A DNA stretch of 64,000 nucleotides from Axinella damicornis (GCA_963931865.1 OZ007508.1:10662781-10726780); one strand, 5' to 3'; numbered from the stretch's first letter, positions 1-9,449 are shown. Notes: generated by a model from the letters alone, not told the origin. Made by a program: numbers and translations.

Positions 1-361
1 CCACGGTTGCTGCTGTGTAATTTGAAAGATTCCAGAGTAGTACGTAGCTGTACACAGCCAGATAGCAGATACAGATACATAGTCCACAGAACCTTCAACC
101 TTCTAGCAATGATGAAAGTGTTAATTTCCACGCTTACAATTTGGTCAATCATAAGCAAAACTACAACTATACATACATATATACAATGTGTGTTTTACCA
201 TTTCAGTGCACTCAAACAAACACTTCGAGTATCTGACAAGATTGGTGGGCACCTCACTTTACAGGTAATTGAGCTAAAAGTGAGGAGAGGCTACTTTTTC
301 ACGACACTAAAGCCAGCACAACCAAGAGCTAAGCAATAGAACTATAGGACTACAATATTTC
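1..361. other. No recognised gene
   Basis: An open frame of 110 codons crosses this stretch, but it shows no domain, no consistent splice structure and no repeat signature that I recognise. I treat it as non-coding. Confidence 0.4.
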
Positions 362-363
362 CG

Positions 364-467
364 CGAATAGATGCCGCCCTAGAATAGACGCCGCCCTCGA
401 ATAAACGCCGCACAATTGGAGGAGCTGAGTGAAATAAATGCCGCCCTCGAATAAACGCTGCGGCGGG
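364..467. repeat. Short GC-rich tandem motif
   Basis: Four degenerate copies of a motif close to AATAAACGCCGCCCTCG occur in about 100 bases. The motif is not coding in any persuasive frame. It may be the remnant of a small MITE or satellite. Confidence 0.5.
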
Positions 468-661
468 TTAGCACATACTTAAAATATGACGTACATGCAC
501 ACTTCGATCCAACACTGAGTCGTGGAAGACAGTCTGAGTCCTTGAGCTCGTCGTCATCCCCCTCCATATCCTAGTAGGGCAGCCCTGACACTGCACATCC
601 AGCTTCAGACTAGCCGTAGAACTGCTACCAGGGTGAAACCTGACACCAAGTAGCTCCATGC

Positions 662-837
662 CACTGTCTACGGGACACTATATACAGTGGACCCGAGGAC
701 CCGGGACCCGGGGACCCGAGAACCCGGGACTGGGGACCTGAGGACCCGGGACCGGGGGACCCGAGGACCCGAGGACCCGGGACTGGGGATCCGAGGACTC
801 GAGGATCTTCAGCTGTTACGGGAGACGAAATGCAATT
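662..837. repeat. Outer inverted arm with GGACCCGAG minisatellite
   Basis: The arm opens with CACTGTCTACGGGACACTAT, passes through a degenerate tandem array of GGACCCGAG/GGACCCGGG units (about 690-812) and ends with GATCTTCAGCTGTTACGGGA. The same two blocks occur in inverse orientation and mirror order at 7758-7857, with a much shorter GGACCC tract. The two arms enclose the whole 5.1 kb transposon and its flanks. They are either the ends of a larger composite element or two inverted copies of one family. Confidence 0.65.
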
Positions 838-887
838 ACAAGCAATCTGTCTGTACTAATGTAAAAGCCCAAACTCACGGTTAATAC

Positions 888-1463
888 TTACAAGTAGCTT
901 CGCTCGCTTCGCTCGCTCAGCTACTTCCCCCTCGTTCGCCTACGTGAGTAATCCGGTGCCGGATAGCTCTCTGTGCAGAGCTGCTGCTCCCCGATTGCGT
1001 CCACTTCAGCTGCCGCTCCCCGCGCGATTGCATCGATCCGTTCAACTGCTGCTGTGGAGTGATCCCGGCTTGCATCCGCTTTCAGCTGCTGCTCACCGCT
1101 TGCGTCCGCTTCAGCTGCTGCTCTCGACTGCGTCCGTTTCAACTGCTTCCCGATTGCGTCCGCTTCGGCTGCTGCTCCCCGATTGCGTCCGCTTCAACTC
1201 TGCTCCCCGATGGCGTCCGCTTCGTCTGCTGCTCCCCGATTGCGTTCGCTTCAACTGCTGCTCCCCGATTGCGTTCGCTTCGGCTGCTGCTCCCCGCCAG
1301 CTGTTCTGGAAGATTCAGGGCCAGTCATGTCCACTATTCTCGAATATTCATCGTGGAGTTTGAGGTTGAAGTACAAAGGTCGCGCGTCACTATAGTCTAG
1401 TCCCGCCCCACAAACATCCCACTTCCGTTACACACAGACACACAAACACACAGTTAAAATCTG
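888..1463 (+). repeat. Composite 29-bp minisatellite element, copy A
   Basis: This is one of three copies in the window (others at 24285-24880 and, inverted, 61381-61938). Its left end is a palindromic block built on GTAGC...GCTCGCTTCGCTCGC...GCTAC. The centre (about 963-1300) is a tandem array of roughly 29-bp units of the type CCGATTGCGTCCGCTTCAGC followed by TGCTGCTCC. The right end carries GTCGCGCGTCACTATAGTCT, a GGGCGGGAC-type box and a short CA-rich tail ending TTAAAATCT. It sits inside the left outer arm of the 5.1 kb transposon cluster, so it probably inserted later. The long ORFs in it come from the array and are not genes. Confidence 0.8.
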
Positions 1464-2106
1464 ATGTTTGTTACCTTGAGTATGCAAGTCAGCTTTGCAC
1501 AACCAGATCAATACTTGGCCTCGTTCCAAGGCCGTAATCCTGGGATCCAGGCTGGATAGTTAATTAAACTTGTAACAAAATTAAAGTTCAAAGTGCAGTG
1601 CTATAGATACGTACATGACAAAAGCCTTGTGTCGTGTGCGAGAGTCTGACTTCGCCGGAGAACGAGTTACAAGCTAGAGGATAATGCTGTATGCTGAAAA
1701 TGTGTTCCAATTTGTGCCAAGCTGATCTTGCATACTCCAGGCAATGATATAACCTAGCCTTGTACCCAGGCCTTCAATCGCGGGGGGAAGGCCTGGTACA
1801 CACTGTTTGCATATGCGTTTAATTTAAATGTAAATATTACGTCAATTTTAATTGTGACGTTTGCGAATGGGTTGGGCTTAACAGATGACGTTTTGGGTAT
1901 ACACACCCGGATACGCGTGCATGAGAGCGATCAAAGGGCTCACAACAAGCACACCACAGCTATTTCCACTGTCTACAAGTCCCTTCTTGTAGTCCACGAG
2001 GAAAGGGAGCGCTTGCCATAGCCAGTAGCAAGGGTTCATAACAATAGTGTGCAACTGCCATATGGTATGTAGACCAACCAGTGGTAATGTAGGGATTAGG
2101 ATAAGA
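1464..2106. other. No gene; dispersed repeat fragments
   Basis: There is no coding signal. Positions 1751-1805 hold a small inverted motif (CCCAGGCCTTC ... GAAGGCCTGG) that recurs inverted near 7690-7730. Positions 2022-2066 match 7351-7398 in inverse orientation with few differences. Both pairs lie symmetrically outside the 5.1 kb transposon. Confidence 0.5.
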
Positions 2107-2400
2107 TGTCATTAAATAATTTATTTCCCTATATATATAGGGAAAAAACAGTGATACCCTGCACTAAATTTTCCCACAGTGACACTGTGGGAAAAAATAA
2201 TGACCCTGTCATTAAATATTGCCTATTAATATAGGGAAAAATTAGTGACCTCGTCACTAAATTTTCCCTATGTAGTGTAGGGGAAAAATAATGCCCCTGT
2301 CACTAAATTTTGCCTAAATAATATAGGGAAAAAATAGTGACCCTGTCATTAAATTATCCCTATATGGTGTAGGAGAAAAATAGTGACCCTGTCATTAAAT
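2107..2400 (+). repeat. Left modular terminal inverted repeat
   Basis: The repeat is built from a module of about 46-50 bp, present six times with variation. Each carries a TGACCCTGTCATTAAAT-like core (near 2151, 2201, 2246, 2292, 2338 and 2384) separated by small CCCTA...TAGGG palindromes. The 3' end mirrors 6920. Several ordered copies of one motif in each end would suit multiple transposase-binding sites, as in elements with subterminal repeats. Confidence 0.85.
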
Positions 2401-2506
2401 TGTAGGTGTGCATTGTTGTCCCGGGAAGGGATCCTTTGACTTCCTGTTAAGCACAGGTGTCAACATACTGCAGCACCTCAGTTTTTCAGTCAGCTAGTAA
2501 GTGAAC

Positions 2507-2906
2507 ATGGAGATAGATGTGTCTGCTGAGTTAGGGAGTGACTCAAGTTTCAACCAGTCCAACAATGGCTCTCTGTGTGAAAGTAAGTGTACTATTATAG
2601 ATCAGCTAGTACCATCAAATGGTATTTACTATAGATGTATACATCTGCATGCTACTACCTGTCAGAACCTCACAGTAGCTAGCCCACAACCATTATAAGA
2701 AGGTAGAGCTCATTGTTTGTGGTCTCACCATAATTTCTATTGCTATCCAGTACCACCCTGTGAGAATTGTATGGAGCCAGCAGCAGTTTTCTGCAAAGAC
2801 TGTATCAACCACTACTGCAGACAGTGCTCTTCAATACGACACCAACACCCCAAGCGTAGGGGCCACATTTTGGAAGAGCTAGTGGAAGAGCAACTACAGC
2901 ATGGAG
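2507..2906 (+). CDS. N-terminal exons with B-box zinc finger
   Basis: Exon 1 (2507-2582) encodes an acidic, Ser/Asn-rich start and ends at a consensus GTAAGT donor. Exon 2 (2751-2906) encodes a B-box-like metal-binding pattern: C-x2-C, seven residues, C-x2-C, four residues, C-x2-C, then H-Q-H and a final H after a KRRG motif. It ends at a GTAAC donor. B-boxes usually mediate protein contacts in TRIM-type proteins, where they follow a RING; no RING is visible here. Within a transposon it could recruit host factors, but that is inference. Phase 1 at both exon ends matches the next exon at 3842. Confidence 0.6.
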
Positions 2907-5900
2907 GTAACTGTACATTAAACGTCTATAATTATATTGGCAAACGTTTTGGCACTTTAAGTTACATTAGTGCTACTCACGTGACCCTCAACGAATCAGA
3001 CGCCTCAGAATCGATCACATGACGGAGCATTAAATCGCTTATTGCACACTTTAGTGTGCATTATCTAGATAATGCACACTTTTCAAAGATCAAAGGCTGT
3101 CTCGGGTCGGTGAGTTGCACTAAGTAGTTTAGATACCACTTTGCCGTGCATTACGGGCTTTAGTGCACTCGGGCAATCTAGTTAACGGTCTCGGGCGGAT
3201 AATGCACTCGCCTTCGGCTCATGCATTATCTCGCCCTCGACCGTTAACTAGATTGCCCTCGTGCACTAAAACCCGTAATGCACGGCAAAGTGGTATATAA
3301 ATATTACTTATTGCCGAGTGCCTTAGTGCGAGGCAACTAATCGCGTCACATCGCGTCTGTATATATATTTATCTGTCACATTTAAATTTCCATCACACTT
3401 TAATTGCGTGGGGGCGGTTTCTGCGGTCTCTCCCAGACTACTGGTATGCGTTTTGGAGGCGCATGCACATGTGTAGGCACTGCAGTGTGGACCTTTGCTG
3501 GCACTATATGATGGTAGCTGTCCCCGCTCGACTGCTCCGTTGTGTGAACTAGCTTATAGGTGAGGTCTGCCAGTAGTTTGATGCTGCTGCTTAGAACCGT
3601 TCGCCACAATCAGCTAACTCAGTGTGGATCTTTGCGCTAGGCAAGAGATGCAGAACATCGCTAACGCGTTCGTCCTCCTCTCAGTCACTCGCAACGGAAC
3701 TTCGCACCTTACTGCACTGGCCCATGAAACCACACCTGTATATATGGAATGCGCACATGTATTGCAAGCATGTGTATTCCTAGTATTGTGTGTACCTATA
3801 CTCATAACCAAGCTATGTCTTTATCCTCTCCCCTGGGACAGCCAAGGTTGGTGAAACACAAGAGATGATTCTCCATGGACTACTTGCAAAATATTTTGGA
3901 GTAGCTACTCTTCATCACTGGCAGCTTCGCACCATAGTGGGCACCCTAGATGGGCGTGATGGTTTGGTGATCCAGCCCACAGGTTCTGGGAAGAGCATCT
4001 GTTTTTACCTGCCCCCACTTGTCACCAGAAAAACAGCCCTGGTAGTGACGCCCACAATCAGTCTGATGACGGACCAGGTTGCCAAGCTGGAGAGCAAAGG
4101 GATCTCTGCTACCTTCTTGGGAACTGCACAGACCGACAAAAGGATTATGCAGAAGGTAGCCCATGGCTCCTTCTCGGTTGTGTTCACAACACCTGAGACG
4201 TTGATCGAACGGAGCACAGGCCATCCTCACAGAGTATTCGTTAAGATGGCTGAGGAAGGGAAGCTCTGCATGGTTGCATTAGATGAGGCTCACCTGATTC
4301 AAAGTTGGAAGAACTTCAGGTATGTATTTATTATGTGCAGTACCTGATTCACTTCCTGTGTCTAGTGTAGGACTTAAATCGACCTTTATAGGGAGTTACA
4401 CTAGCCTCGTTGTGAGATAAAATCTGGGCGGAGGCCTATAGGTTTACACCGTATACTAGTGCATACGTGGTTGACCACGCAGAGATGCCTCGCGGGAAGC
4501 TTTGATACAATTTGGCAGTTGCAGAACATAACCACGAGCGATAGCGAGTCTCTGTGAACGGCGAATGTCCAAAGCATAATTTACGTGCGGGGCCACAATG
4601 CGTTACAGACAAATATATATAGGTAGTCGCACTAGCTTAGATTCGAACTCCAAACTGCACGATTAGTTGCCTCGCTTCCCGCTTGGCAATAACATATACA
4701 TACATTCTTCCACTACAGACCTGAGTATGGGAGCCTTCGAGAAGCGAGACATTTCTTTCCCACCACCCCAGTTGTAGCTCTTACTGCCACTGCCCCCACT
4801 ACACAGAGGCAAGCACTGCTTCAGATGTTGAGAAACCCAACGACAGAGGTTGCCAGTGTAAACAAGCCCAACATTTACTACAGAGTGATGGAATTCAACC
4901 CCCCCTCCAAACCTGGTAAGGGTCATCATGGACTGCTATACTATTGTATAGGGCGGAAGTCATAGGACTACCTACCTATGCCTATGAGCAGGCGTTCAGA
5001 GCTACCTTTGACCAGGTGAAAGAGGATCATCCAGAGTTCATGGTTGGACAAACCCTAAAAGGAATAGTTCTTGACTGGTCTGACACTCAGCAGAAGGGTC
5101 TTGAGAAAGCTGTAGGCAAGGACATTGCAAACAGCGTTGTGAAAGGCTGCCAGGTATGTACAAAAGTACTTCACATGTATAGAGGAGTATAGGAATAGAC
5201 ATGCATGACCATGTGCACTGAATTATACTCCATCTTCAGGTTCACTACCAGAGGTCTGTCAAGAAAGTCAGTGAGAAAGTGAACAGGTGTCACTCGCTAG
5301 CACATCAGGCATTTACAACAATTGGATATGCCATCCTTCGCGCCAAGTCAGAGAAAGACATTCTCTCACTTTTTCGAGTCCTTGGAGGCGAAGAACCTCT
5401 TGCAACCGCTATATCCATTCTACCAAAAAGCTCAGTCCTAAAGGAGTACGAATCTACCCACAAGCAAGAGAAGTGGAGTGCCTGCTCTAATTGGTCTAAG
5501 TGGTGGATGAGACCAGCACACCTTGGTGAGTGAATTATACCACCTGTTGTTATGCCACTGATCAGTTTGACATGTATACTAATGTTGCGTACACAACCAC
5601 ATTCCCCACTACAGAGAAACTAACCCCCAACCACAGTCAGATGGACAAGGAGACGTTCAACAGCCTACCCAGCTCAACTAATGCCGTTGAGTCCCATAAT
5701 CGCCTCTCCAAGTCTGAGCATGCACAGATCCTCAAAGTAGCGATGATGGGTACCTACAGGAAGGATATGTCCACCAGTCTTGAGCTGATGGCGCAGTCTC
5801 GGGGGCTACCAACCACGTACGATGACCTTACAGAGAGTGCTCGTGTGAAAAGATCACGGCAACAGAGCGCATCGCGAAGAAAGAGATTACGGCAGGACCC

Positions 5901-6832
5901 TGAAGACAACCCTGAGGGACCACCTGACTCGAAGAAGGCTTTTCAGCAAGGTACACAATCAATCTGTTATAATCTTTGCTAGAAACCCATCAACAGCTAT
6001 ACAGATTCACCTACCAAGCCTTCAATGTAAACCTTCTCAGACAAAACACCTTCAAGAAAGAAGAGAAAGCAGGAGACGCCAGGCACTCAATGGGGTACAA
6101 AAAAAGGTAAGCAAGTATATCCCAAATGGGGAACTGGGATTCTTCCAACTTCTGCAATGCTAGGTAATGTCTTCCGAGTTCATATGTATGCTTCTCTTTT
6201 ATGTAGATCCACATGTAGTCGGTGACAGCCCCTGCAGTCCAACAGTTTATTGGATCGCCAAGCTGAACCTGACACCAAAGGATCGTGCTGTTCTGCAAGA
6301 GGGGAAGCAGTTGGATGACAAGATTATGGCAGGAGTCGGAATGATCCTGGAATCCCAGTTCCCCGAGCTACCTCCATTCCAACCAACCCTCTACACTCAA
6401 GCTCTAGAAAACCTACACCCAGCAAAGGAAACATCATTTTTCTTTCACAATTTCAGCAACCACTGGGCAGTATCACACCTCTCCCAGGGAAGGGTTTACC
6501 TGTACGACAGCTTGCAACCAAAGAAAATCATGCCTGAACTGCAAAAGCAACTAGCAACCCTGTATGGCCATGTCGGAAGTGACAAAAAGCTGCAAGTTTT
6601 CATGCCTCTGGTTCAACTTCAGAGGGGAGGCGCTGACTGCGGATGCTTTGCAGTGGCTTTTGTCGTCTCTCTTCTTTTCGGGGATGACCCTACCTCTCTC
6701 TTGTACAGCCAAAAGGAGATGCGAGGACATTTGGAAGACTGTCTCCAATCTGAACTCTTTACCCCCTTCCCAGCCAGTGAGAAAAAAGCAAAAAGAAAGT
6801 CCAAGATTATCGAACTTACAGTTCCCCTTTGA
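2507..6832 (+). CDS. Nine-exon transposon gene: B-box / RecQ lobe / MULE transposase / Ulp1
   Basis: The exons I join are 2507-2582, 2751-2906, 3842-4319, 4719-4915, 4966-5153, 5240-5525, 5615-5950, 6041-6106 and 6207-6832. All eight introns have GT and AG ends and the phases agree. The lengths sum to 2409 nt, or 802 residues plus stop. The start ATG (2507) follows the left repeat and the stop precedes the right repeat. The weak link is the junction 4915/4966: the nearest good acceptor, AG at 4950-4951, would break the frame, while AG at 4964-4965 keeps it. Two proteins, or a deletion scar in that intron, remain possible. The other junctions rest on clear domain continuity. Confidence 0.6.
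2966..3296. repeat. Hairpin MITE inside the transposon gene's intron 2
   Basis: Positions 3134-3296 are a near-perfect inverted repeat with outer arms ATACCACTTTGCCGTGCATT and a central loop around CTCGCCTTCGGCTC. A related inverted copy with the same 150-bp side arm (AGACGCCTCAGAATCGATCA) is at 43996-44331. It carries no ORF. It lies between exons 2 and 3 of the transposon gene, so it is a later insertion or a tolerated passenger spliced out with the intron. Confidence 0.8.
3842..4915 (+). CDS. RecQ-type helicase, ATP-binding lobe only
   Basis: Exon 3 (3842-4319) and exon 4 (4719-4915) encode an N-terminal RecA-like lobe. Visible motifs are motif 0 (YFG ... HHWQ), Walker A QPTGSGKS, motif Ia PTISLMTDQV, the Walker B box DEAH, and motif III in exon 4 (ALTATAP) followed by NKPNIYYRV, a context typical of RecQ helicases. 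RecQ proteins unwind DNA using ATP and need a second RecA-like lobe with motifs IV-VI, which I cannot find; the coding sequence moves straight to the transposase. The product could bind and perhaps hydrolyse ATP but would lack a complete helicase core. Either this copy is deleted or the fusion protein uses one lobe in a regulatory role. Confidence 0.75.
4966..5950 (+). CDS. MULE-like DDE transposase, central and C-terminal part
   Basis: Three exons (4966-5153, 5240-5525, 5615-5950) encode a region with the layout of Mutator-like transposases. There is an Asp-containing strand (GIVLDWSDTQ), then GC-x-V-H-Y-Q-R-S matching the family's C..H motif, a WW-containing segment (SKWWMRP), and NAVESHNRLSK, which fits the catalytic Glu block. 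The C-terminus is strongly basic (repeated KR/RK), suiting nuclear import or DNA contact. MULE transposases cut both strands at the element ends with a D-D-E triad. The first Asp, expected in a DGTF-like motif some 60-80 residues upstream, is absent, so this copy is probably catalytically dead on its own. Coding similarity can be read from 4952, just upstream of the acceptor that keeps the frame. Confidence 0.72.
6041..6832 (+). CDS. Ulp1/SENP-type (C48) cysteine protease domain
   Basis: A small lysine/arginine-rich exon (6041-6106, core SRKKRKQ, a likely nuclear signal) joins exon 9 (6207-6832). The latter shows the C48 layout: NHWAV with the catalytic His, VYLYDSL with the Asp, then VQLQRGGADCGCFAVAF with the oxyanion-hole Gln and catalytic Cys before Gly. 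All catalytic residues seem intact. Ulp1/SENP enzymes remove SUMO or related modifiers; in a transposon this could spare the transposase from SUMO-dependent silencing, but that is inference. A stop at 6830-6832 follows a basic tail. The gene ends about 90 bp before the right repeat. Confidence 0.82.
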
Positions 6833-6919
6833 GATTTTTGTGTATGTACAAATGTAGCAGTTGTTTGATGATGCATTTGTGGTGTTCCTAATGAATGTTG
6901 CCCGTTGCTTGCCCTACGA

Positions 6920-7212
6920 TTTAGTGACAGGGTCACTACTTTTCTCCTACACCATATAGGGATAATTTAATGACAGGGTCACTATTTTTTCCCTATATTA
7001 TTTAGGCAAAATTTAGTGACAGGGGCATTATTTTTCCCCTACACTACATAGGGAAAATTTAGTGACGAGGTCACTAATTTTTCCCTATATTAATAGGCAA
7101 TATTTAATGACAGGGTCATTATTTTTTCCCACAGTGTCACTGTGGGAAAATTTAGTGCAGGGTATCACTGTTTTTTCCCTATATATATAGGGAAATAAAT
7201 CATTTAATGACA
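6920..7212 (-). repeat. Right modular terminal inverted repeat
   Basis: This is the inverse of 2107-2400, matching module by module including the CCCACAGTGACACTGTGGG palindrome, with only a few substitutions. It ends in ...CATTTAATGACA, the mirror of the left TGTCATTAAAT terminus. Confidence 0.88.
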
Positions 7213-7857
7213 ATGTCTACGGAACCGTAATGTAGTAGCAGCCGCTGGCTTCTAAGTGTGAAATTGTGATTACCACAGAGTTTACACAGCCTATGTACAT
7301 GTTAACCACACTGTTTGCCATATCATACTGCCGAGATGGTGGTAGTGGATACCATATGGCAGTTGCACACTCTTATTGTTATGAACTCTTGCCAGTAGGT
7401 AGCCACACGAACATGTCGCTGCCTTCGTACACAGCTCTCATGGAGGAGCGCTGCTCTTCTTTCACAGTAATCCGTGTCATTTTCAACCTTCACAAAGCAT
7501 AGGAAAGAGCCTCAGAGAAACTACTACCACTGGAATTTTCGTTTACACTGCACGCCATGATTGCTACTCGTCGTTGCAGTTCTAGGAATGTAGACATCAT
7601 TCGGCGTCATCGTTTATGGAAGAATACCGAGATATCCTATTTTCCAAGATTTTGGGGGAAATTAAACGCATGCGCAAACAGTGTGTACCAGGCCTTCCCT
7701 TGCGATTGAAGGCCTGGGTACGAGGCTATGATATACACGTAACCATGAGTTTAGTTGAATTTCTGTCTCCCGTAACAGCTGAAGATCCTTGGGTCCCCGG
7801 GTCCTTGGGTCCCACCCGGGCCCCTGGGTCCACTGTTTATAGTGTCCCACTGTCTAC
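7213..7857. repeat. Right flank with inverted partners of the left flank
   Basis: Positions 7351-7398 mirror 2022-2066, positions 7690-7730 mirror 1751-1805, and 7758-7857 mirrors the left outer arm 662-837 (GATCTTCAGC box, short GGACCC tract, CACTGT...GTCCCACTGTCTAC). The order on this side is the reverse of that on the left, so the flanks look like arms of a larger inverted structure interrupted by unrelated sequence. The ORF at 7616-8062 has no recognisable domain. Confidence 0.55.
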
Positions 7858-8021
7858 AATCTCACTGGCAACACAATCAGTTTGCCACGTACGGTTTTCA
7901 GATGCTGCTGTATACATTTGTTCCAGCAAGAGCTACCGTAGTCGCACGTTATTAGGCGCATGCGCCTATAACTCCACAGGAAGGAAATATGCACCTATAA
8001 GCGCGCTTCAATTCGAATATA

Positions 8022-8568
8022 CCGTAATTTGGGAAAGTTTCGTTGTTGAAATATTTTCGTAGACAGAGACGGCTACGAAAATTAAATGCACGAAAATATT
8101 TCGACAGCTAATTATTAAAACAACGATAATTTTACGTTACGAACTCTGATTGCGAAACAGTTCAACGATGTCAATTCGAAGCTACTTCAAGCCGAAGGAC
8201 GGTCTTCCCGATCCCAGGGGGTCGTTATCTTCTTGTCTGCCCTCGCAGGCAATCGCTCTTGCGAACAAGGAAGTGGAGAAGGTGACGAGCGATACAGGCA
8301 AGCAGCGTGGTCAATACAGGAGGTGAGACGAACTATTTTTGAGCGTTGCGTGGCTCCCTCTCATTTCTCCAGCTGCTGCCTCCCATATTTCTTTGTACAC
8401 GAACTCCTCCATGCCAGATCGCTCGAATTTCTTGGCGTCGCAAATGTACACGTGTTAAAAATGTTTCGTGTTAAAAATTTTTCGTTGCCCGGATGGGCTA
8501 CGAAAAATTTTTAACACGAAAATACTTCACATGAAATATTTTCAACTCGAATAATTCTCAATTTACGG
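8022..8568 (+). mobile_element. Nested TA-flanked MITE carrying a coding exon
   Basis: The ends are CCGTAAATT-like inverted repeats (CCGTAATTT at left, AATTTACGG at right) flanked by TA on both sides (8020-8021 and 8569-8570). It sits inside the MITE at 7934-8714. Small AT-rich hairpins (around 8045-8100 and 8450-8520) flank a single exon-like ORF at 8168-8322. It looks like a deletion derivative of an autonomous Tc1/mariner-type element that kept its first exon. Confidence 0.65.
8168..8322 (+). pseudogene. Orphan first exon starting MSIRSYFKPKDG
   Basis: An ATG at 8168 opens 51 codons plus two bases and stops at a consensus donor (AG|GTGAGA). The peptide starts MSIRSYFKPKDGLPDP and runs to an RGQYR end, which resembles the lead-in to a helix-turn-helix transposase (my recollection of a family, not checked). 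No following exon is found inside the MITE. It is therefore a truncated gene piece with intact start and donor, not a working gene. Confidence 0.5.
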
Positions 8569-8714
8569 TAGCTGTTTTCCACTCCGAAGGATCGAAAAAG
8601 GCAGGGTTTCTGGAAGAAGACTGCAGTGCTTACCTGGGACGAGAGTTGAACCAGTACCTAACAGCGAATATGCGCCTATAAGTGAGATACGCTTAATAAC
8701 GCGCGACTACGGTA

Positions 8715-9337
8715 TCTGTGCAAGTCGGTGACAATCTGGAGTGGCAAGGGCCCTGGCTACCTATCAGTGCAGGAATGAGCTGGTCTGCTGCTTTCATTGG
8801 ACCTTGCAGCTGCCCGAATATTCATGGCCCGAATTAGAGTCAGTAGTTTACTCTAGCTGAGCCTTGTGGCTAGGTGAAGTACGTACCACCGCCAAGGAGT
8901 TGTCCAGTATGCGTGACAGAGAATAAAAAAAGCAGCACAGACAAACAAACACCTGCTATCCACTGCCGTCTTACATTAGAAGCTGACTGTCACACTAAGT
9001 CACACCACGGTAGCCATTAGTCTGGTACGTGAGACTACTTGAATTGACCTGACCTGACTGTCATACCCCTCGGTCCCCTCCCACCGGGCCCTAGTCTTGC
9101 GGGACACACTCTAACACGGGTGGTGTGTGGCGAGAACCTGGCCCGCGAGACTACCCGCCCTTAATTCTTCCAAATTGGCCAACGGCATTTATTACAGGGA
9201 AGTTCATCTGCGAGACTACACTCACCTGTCTGCTTCTGCTTTAGTCTCACGGGCGGGCCAGTTCTCAACAGTAGTGGTTACTGGTTTGGTTTGTCCATTA
9301 CAGCATGCAGCTACTGATCACTTTTTACTTTTGACCT
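8715..9337. other. No gene seen
   Basis: No domain, splice pattern or strong repeat is seen. It contains CACAGACAAACAAACA-type simple sequence near 8937-8950. Confidence 0.4.
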
Positions 9338-9386
9338 TAGCCTCGTTCCAATTCCCAGGCCCGAGAGTGGGCCTGGGAACGAGGCT
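9338..9386. repeat. AGCCTCGTTCC hairpin, small copy
   Basis: The arms TAGCCTCGTTCC and GGAACGAGGCTA face each other around a short CCCAGGCC stem. This is the smallest form of a hairpin family found many times in the window. Confidence 0.7.
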
Positions 9387-9449
9387 ATTGCGACCTCAGT
9401 TTTAACCCCACCCACTTCCTGCATTCAATCATGTGAGTGGCACTGGGTG

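Larger units (their letters stand above)
2107..7212 (+). mobile_element. MULE-like DNA transposon with B-box, RecQ, transposase and Ulp1 domains
   Basis: The element is bounded by inverted repeats of about 290 bp (2107-2400 and 6920-7212) that both begin TGTCATTAAAT and differ at only a handful of positions, so the copy is young or was recently homogenised. Between them lies one + strand gene (2507-6832) of nine short exons. In order it encodes a B-box zinc finger, the ATP-binding lobe of a RecQ-type helicase, a MULE-like DDE transposase region and a C48 (Ulp1/SENP) protease domain. MULE elements that carry Ulp1 domains are known (for example Kaonashi in plants). I do not recall a RecQ lobe and a B-box in the same frame. 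No matching target-site duplication is visible next to the repeats. The helicase's second lobe and the transposase's first catalytic Asp are not found, so this is probably an internally deleted copy. Confidence 0.8.
7934..8714. mobile_element. TA-flanked MITE (TACCGTAGTCG family), copy 1, interrupted
   Basis: Both ends read TA-CCGTAGTCG inward, with GTTATTAGGCGCATG at the left and its inverse at the right, as in the intact ~292-bp copies at 35910-36201 and 48343-48635. Here the body is split by a second TA-flanked element (8022-8568). TA duplications and short inverted ends fit non-autonomous Tc1/mariner-superfamily elements. Confidence 0.75.

Noticed and set aside
944..1400. Overlapping ORFs of 70-139 codons rich in RLRPLQLLL
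   Set aside because: They are all readings of one 29-bp tandem array and recur in all frames and in the other two copies.
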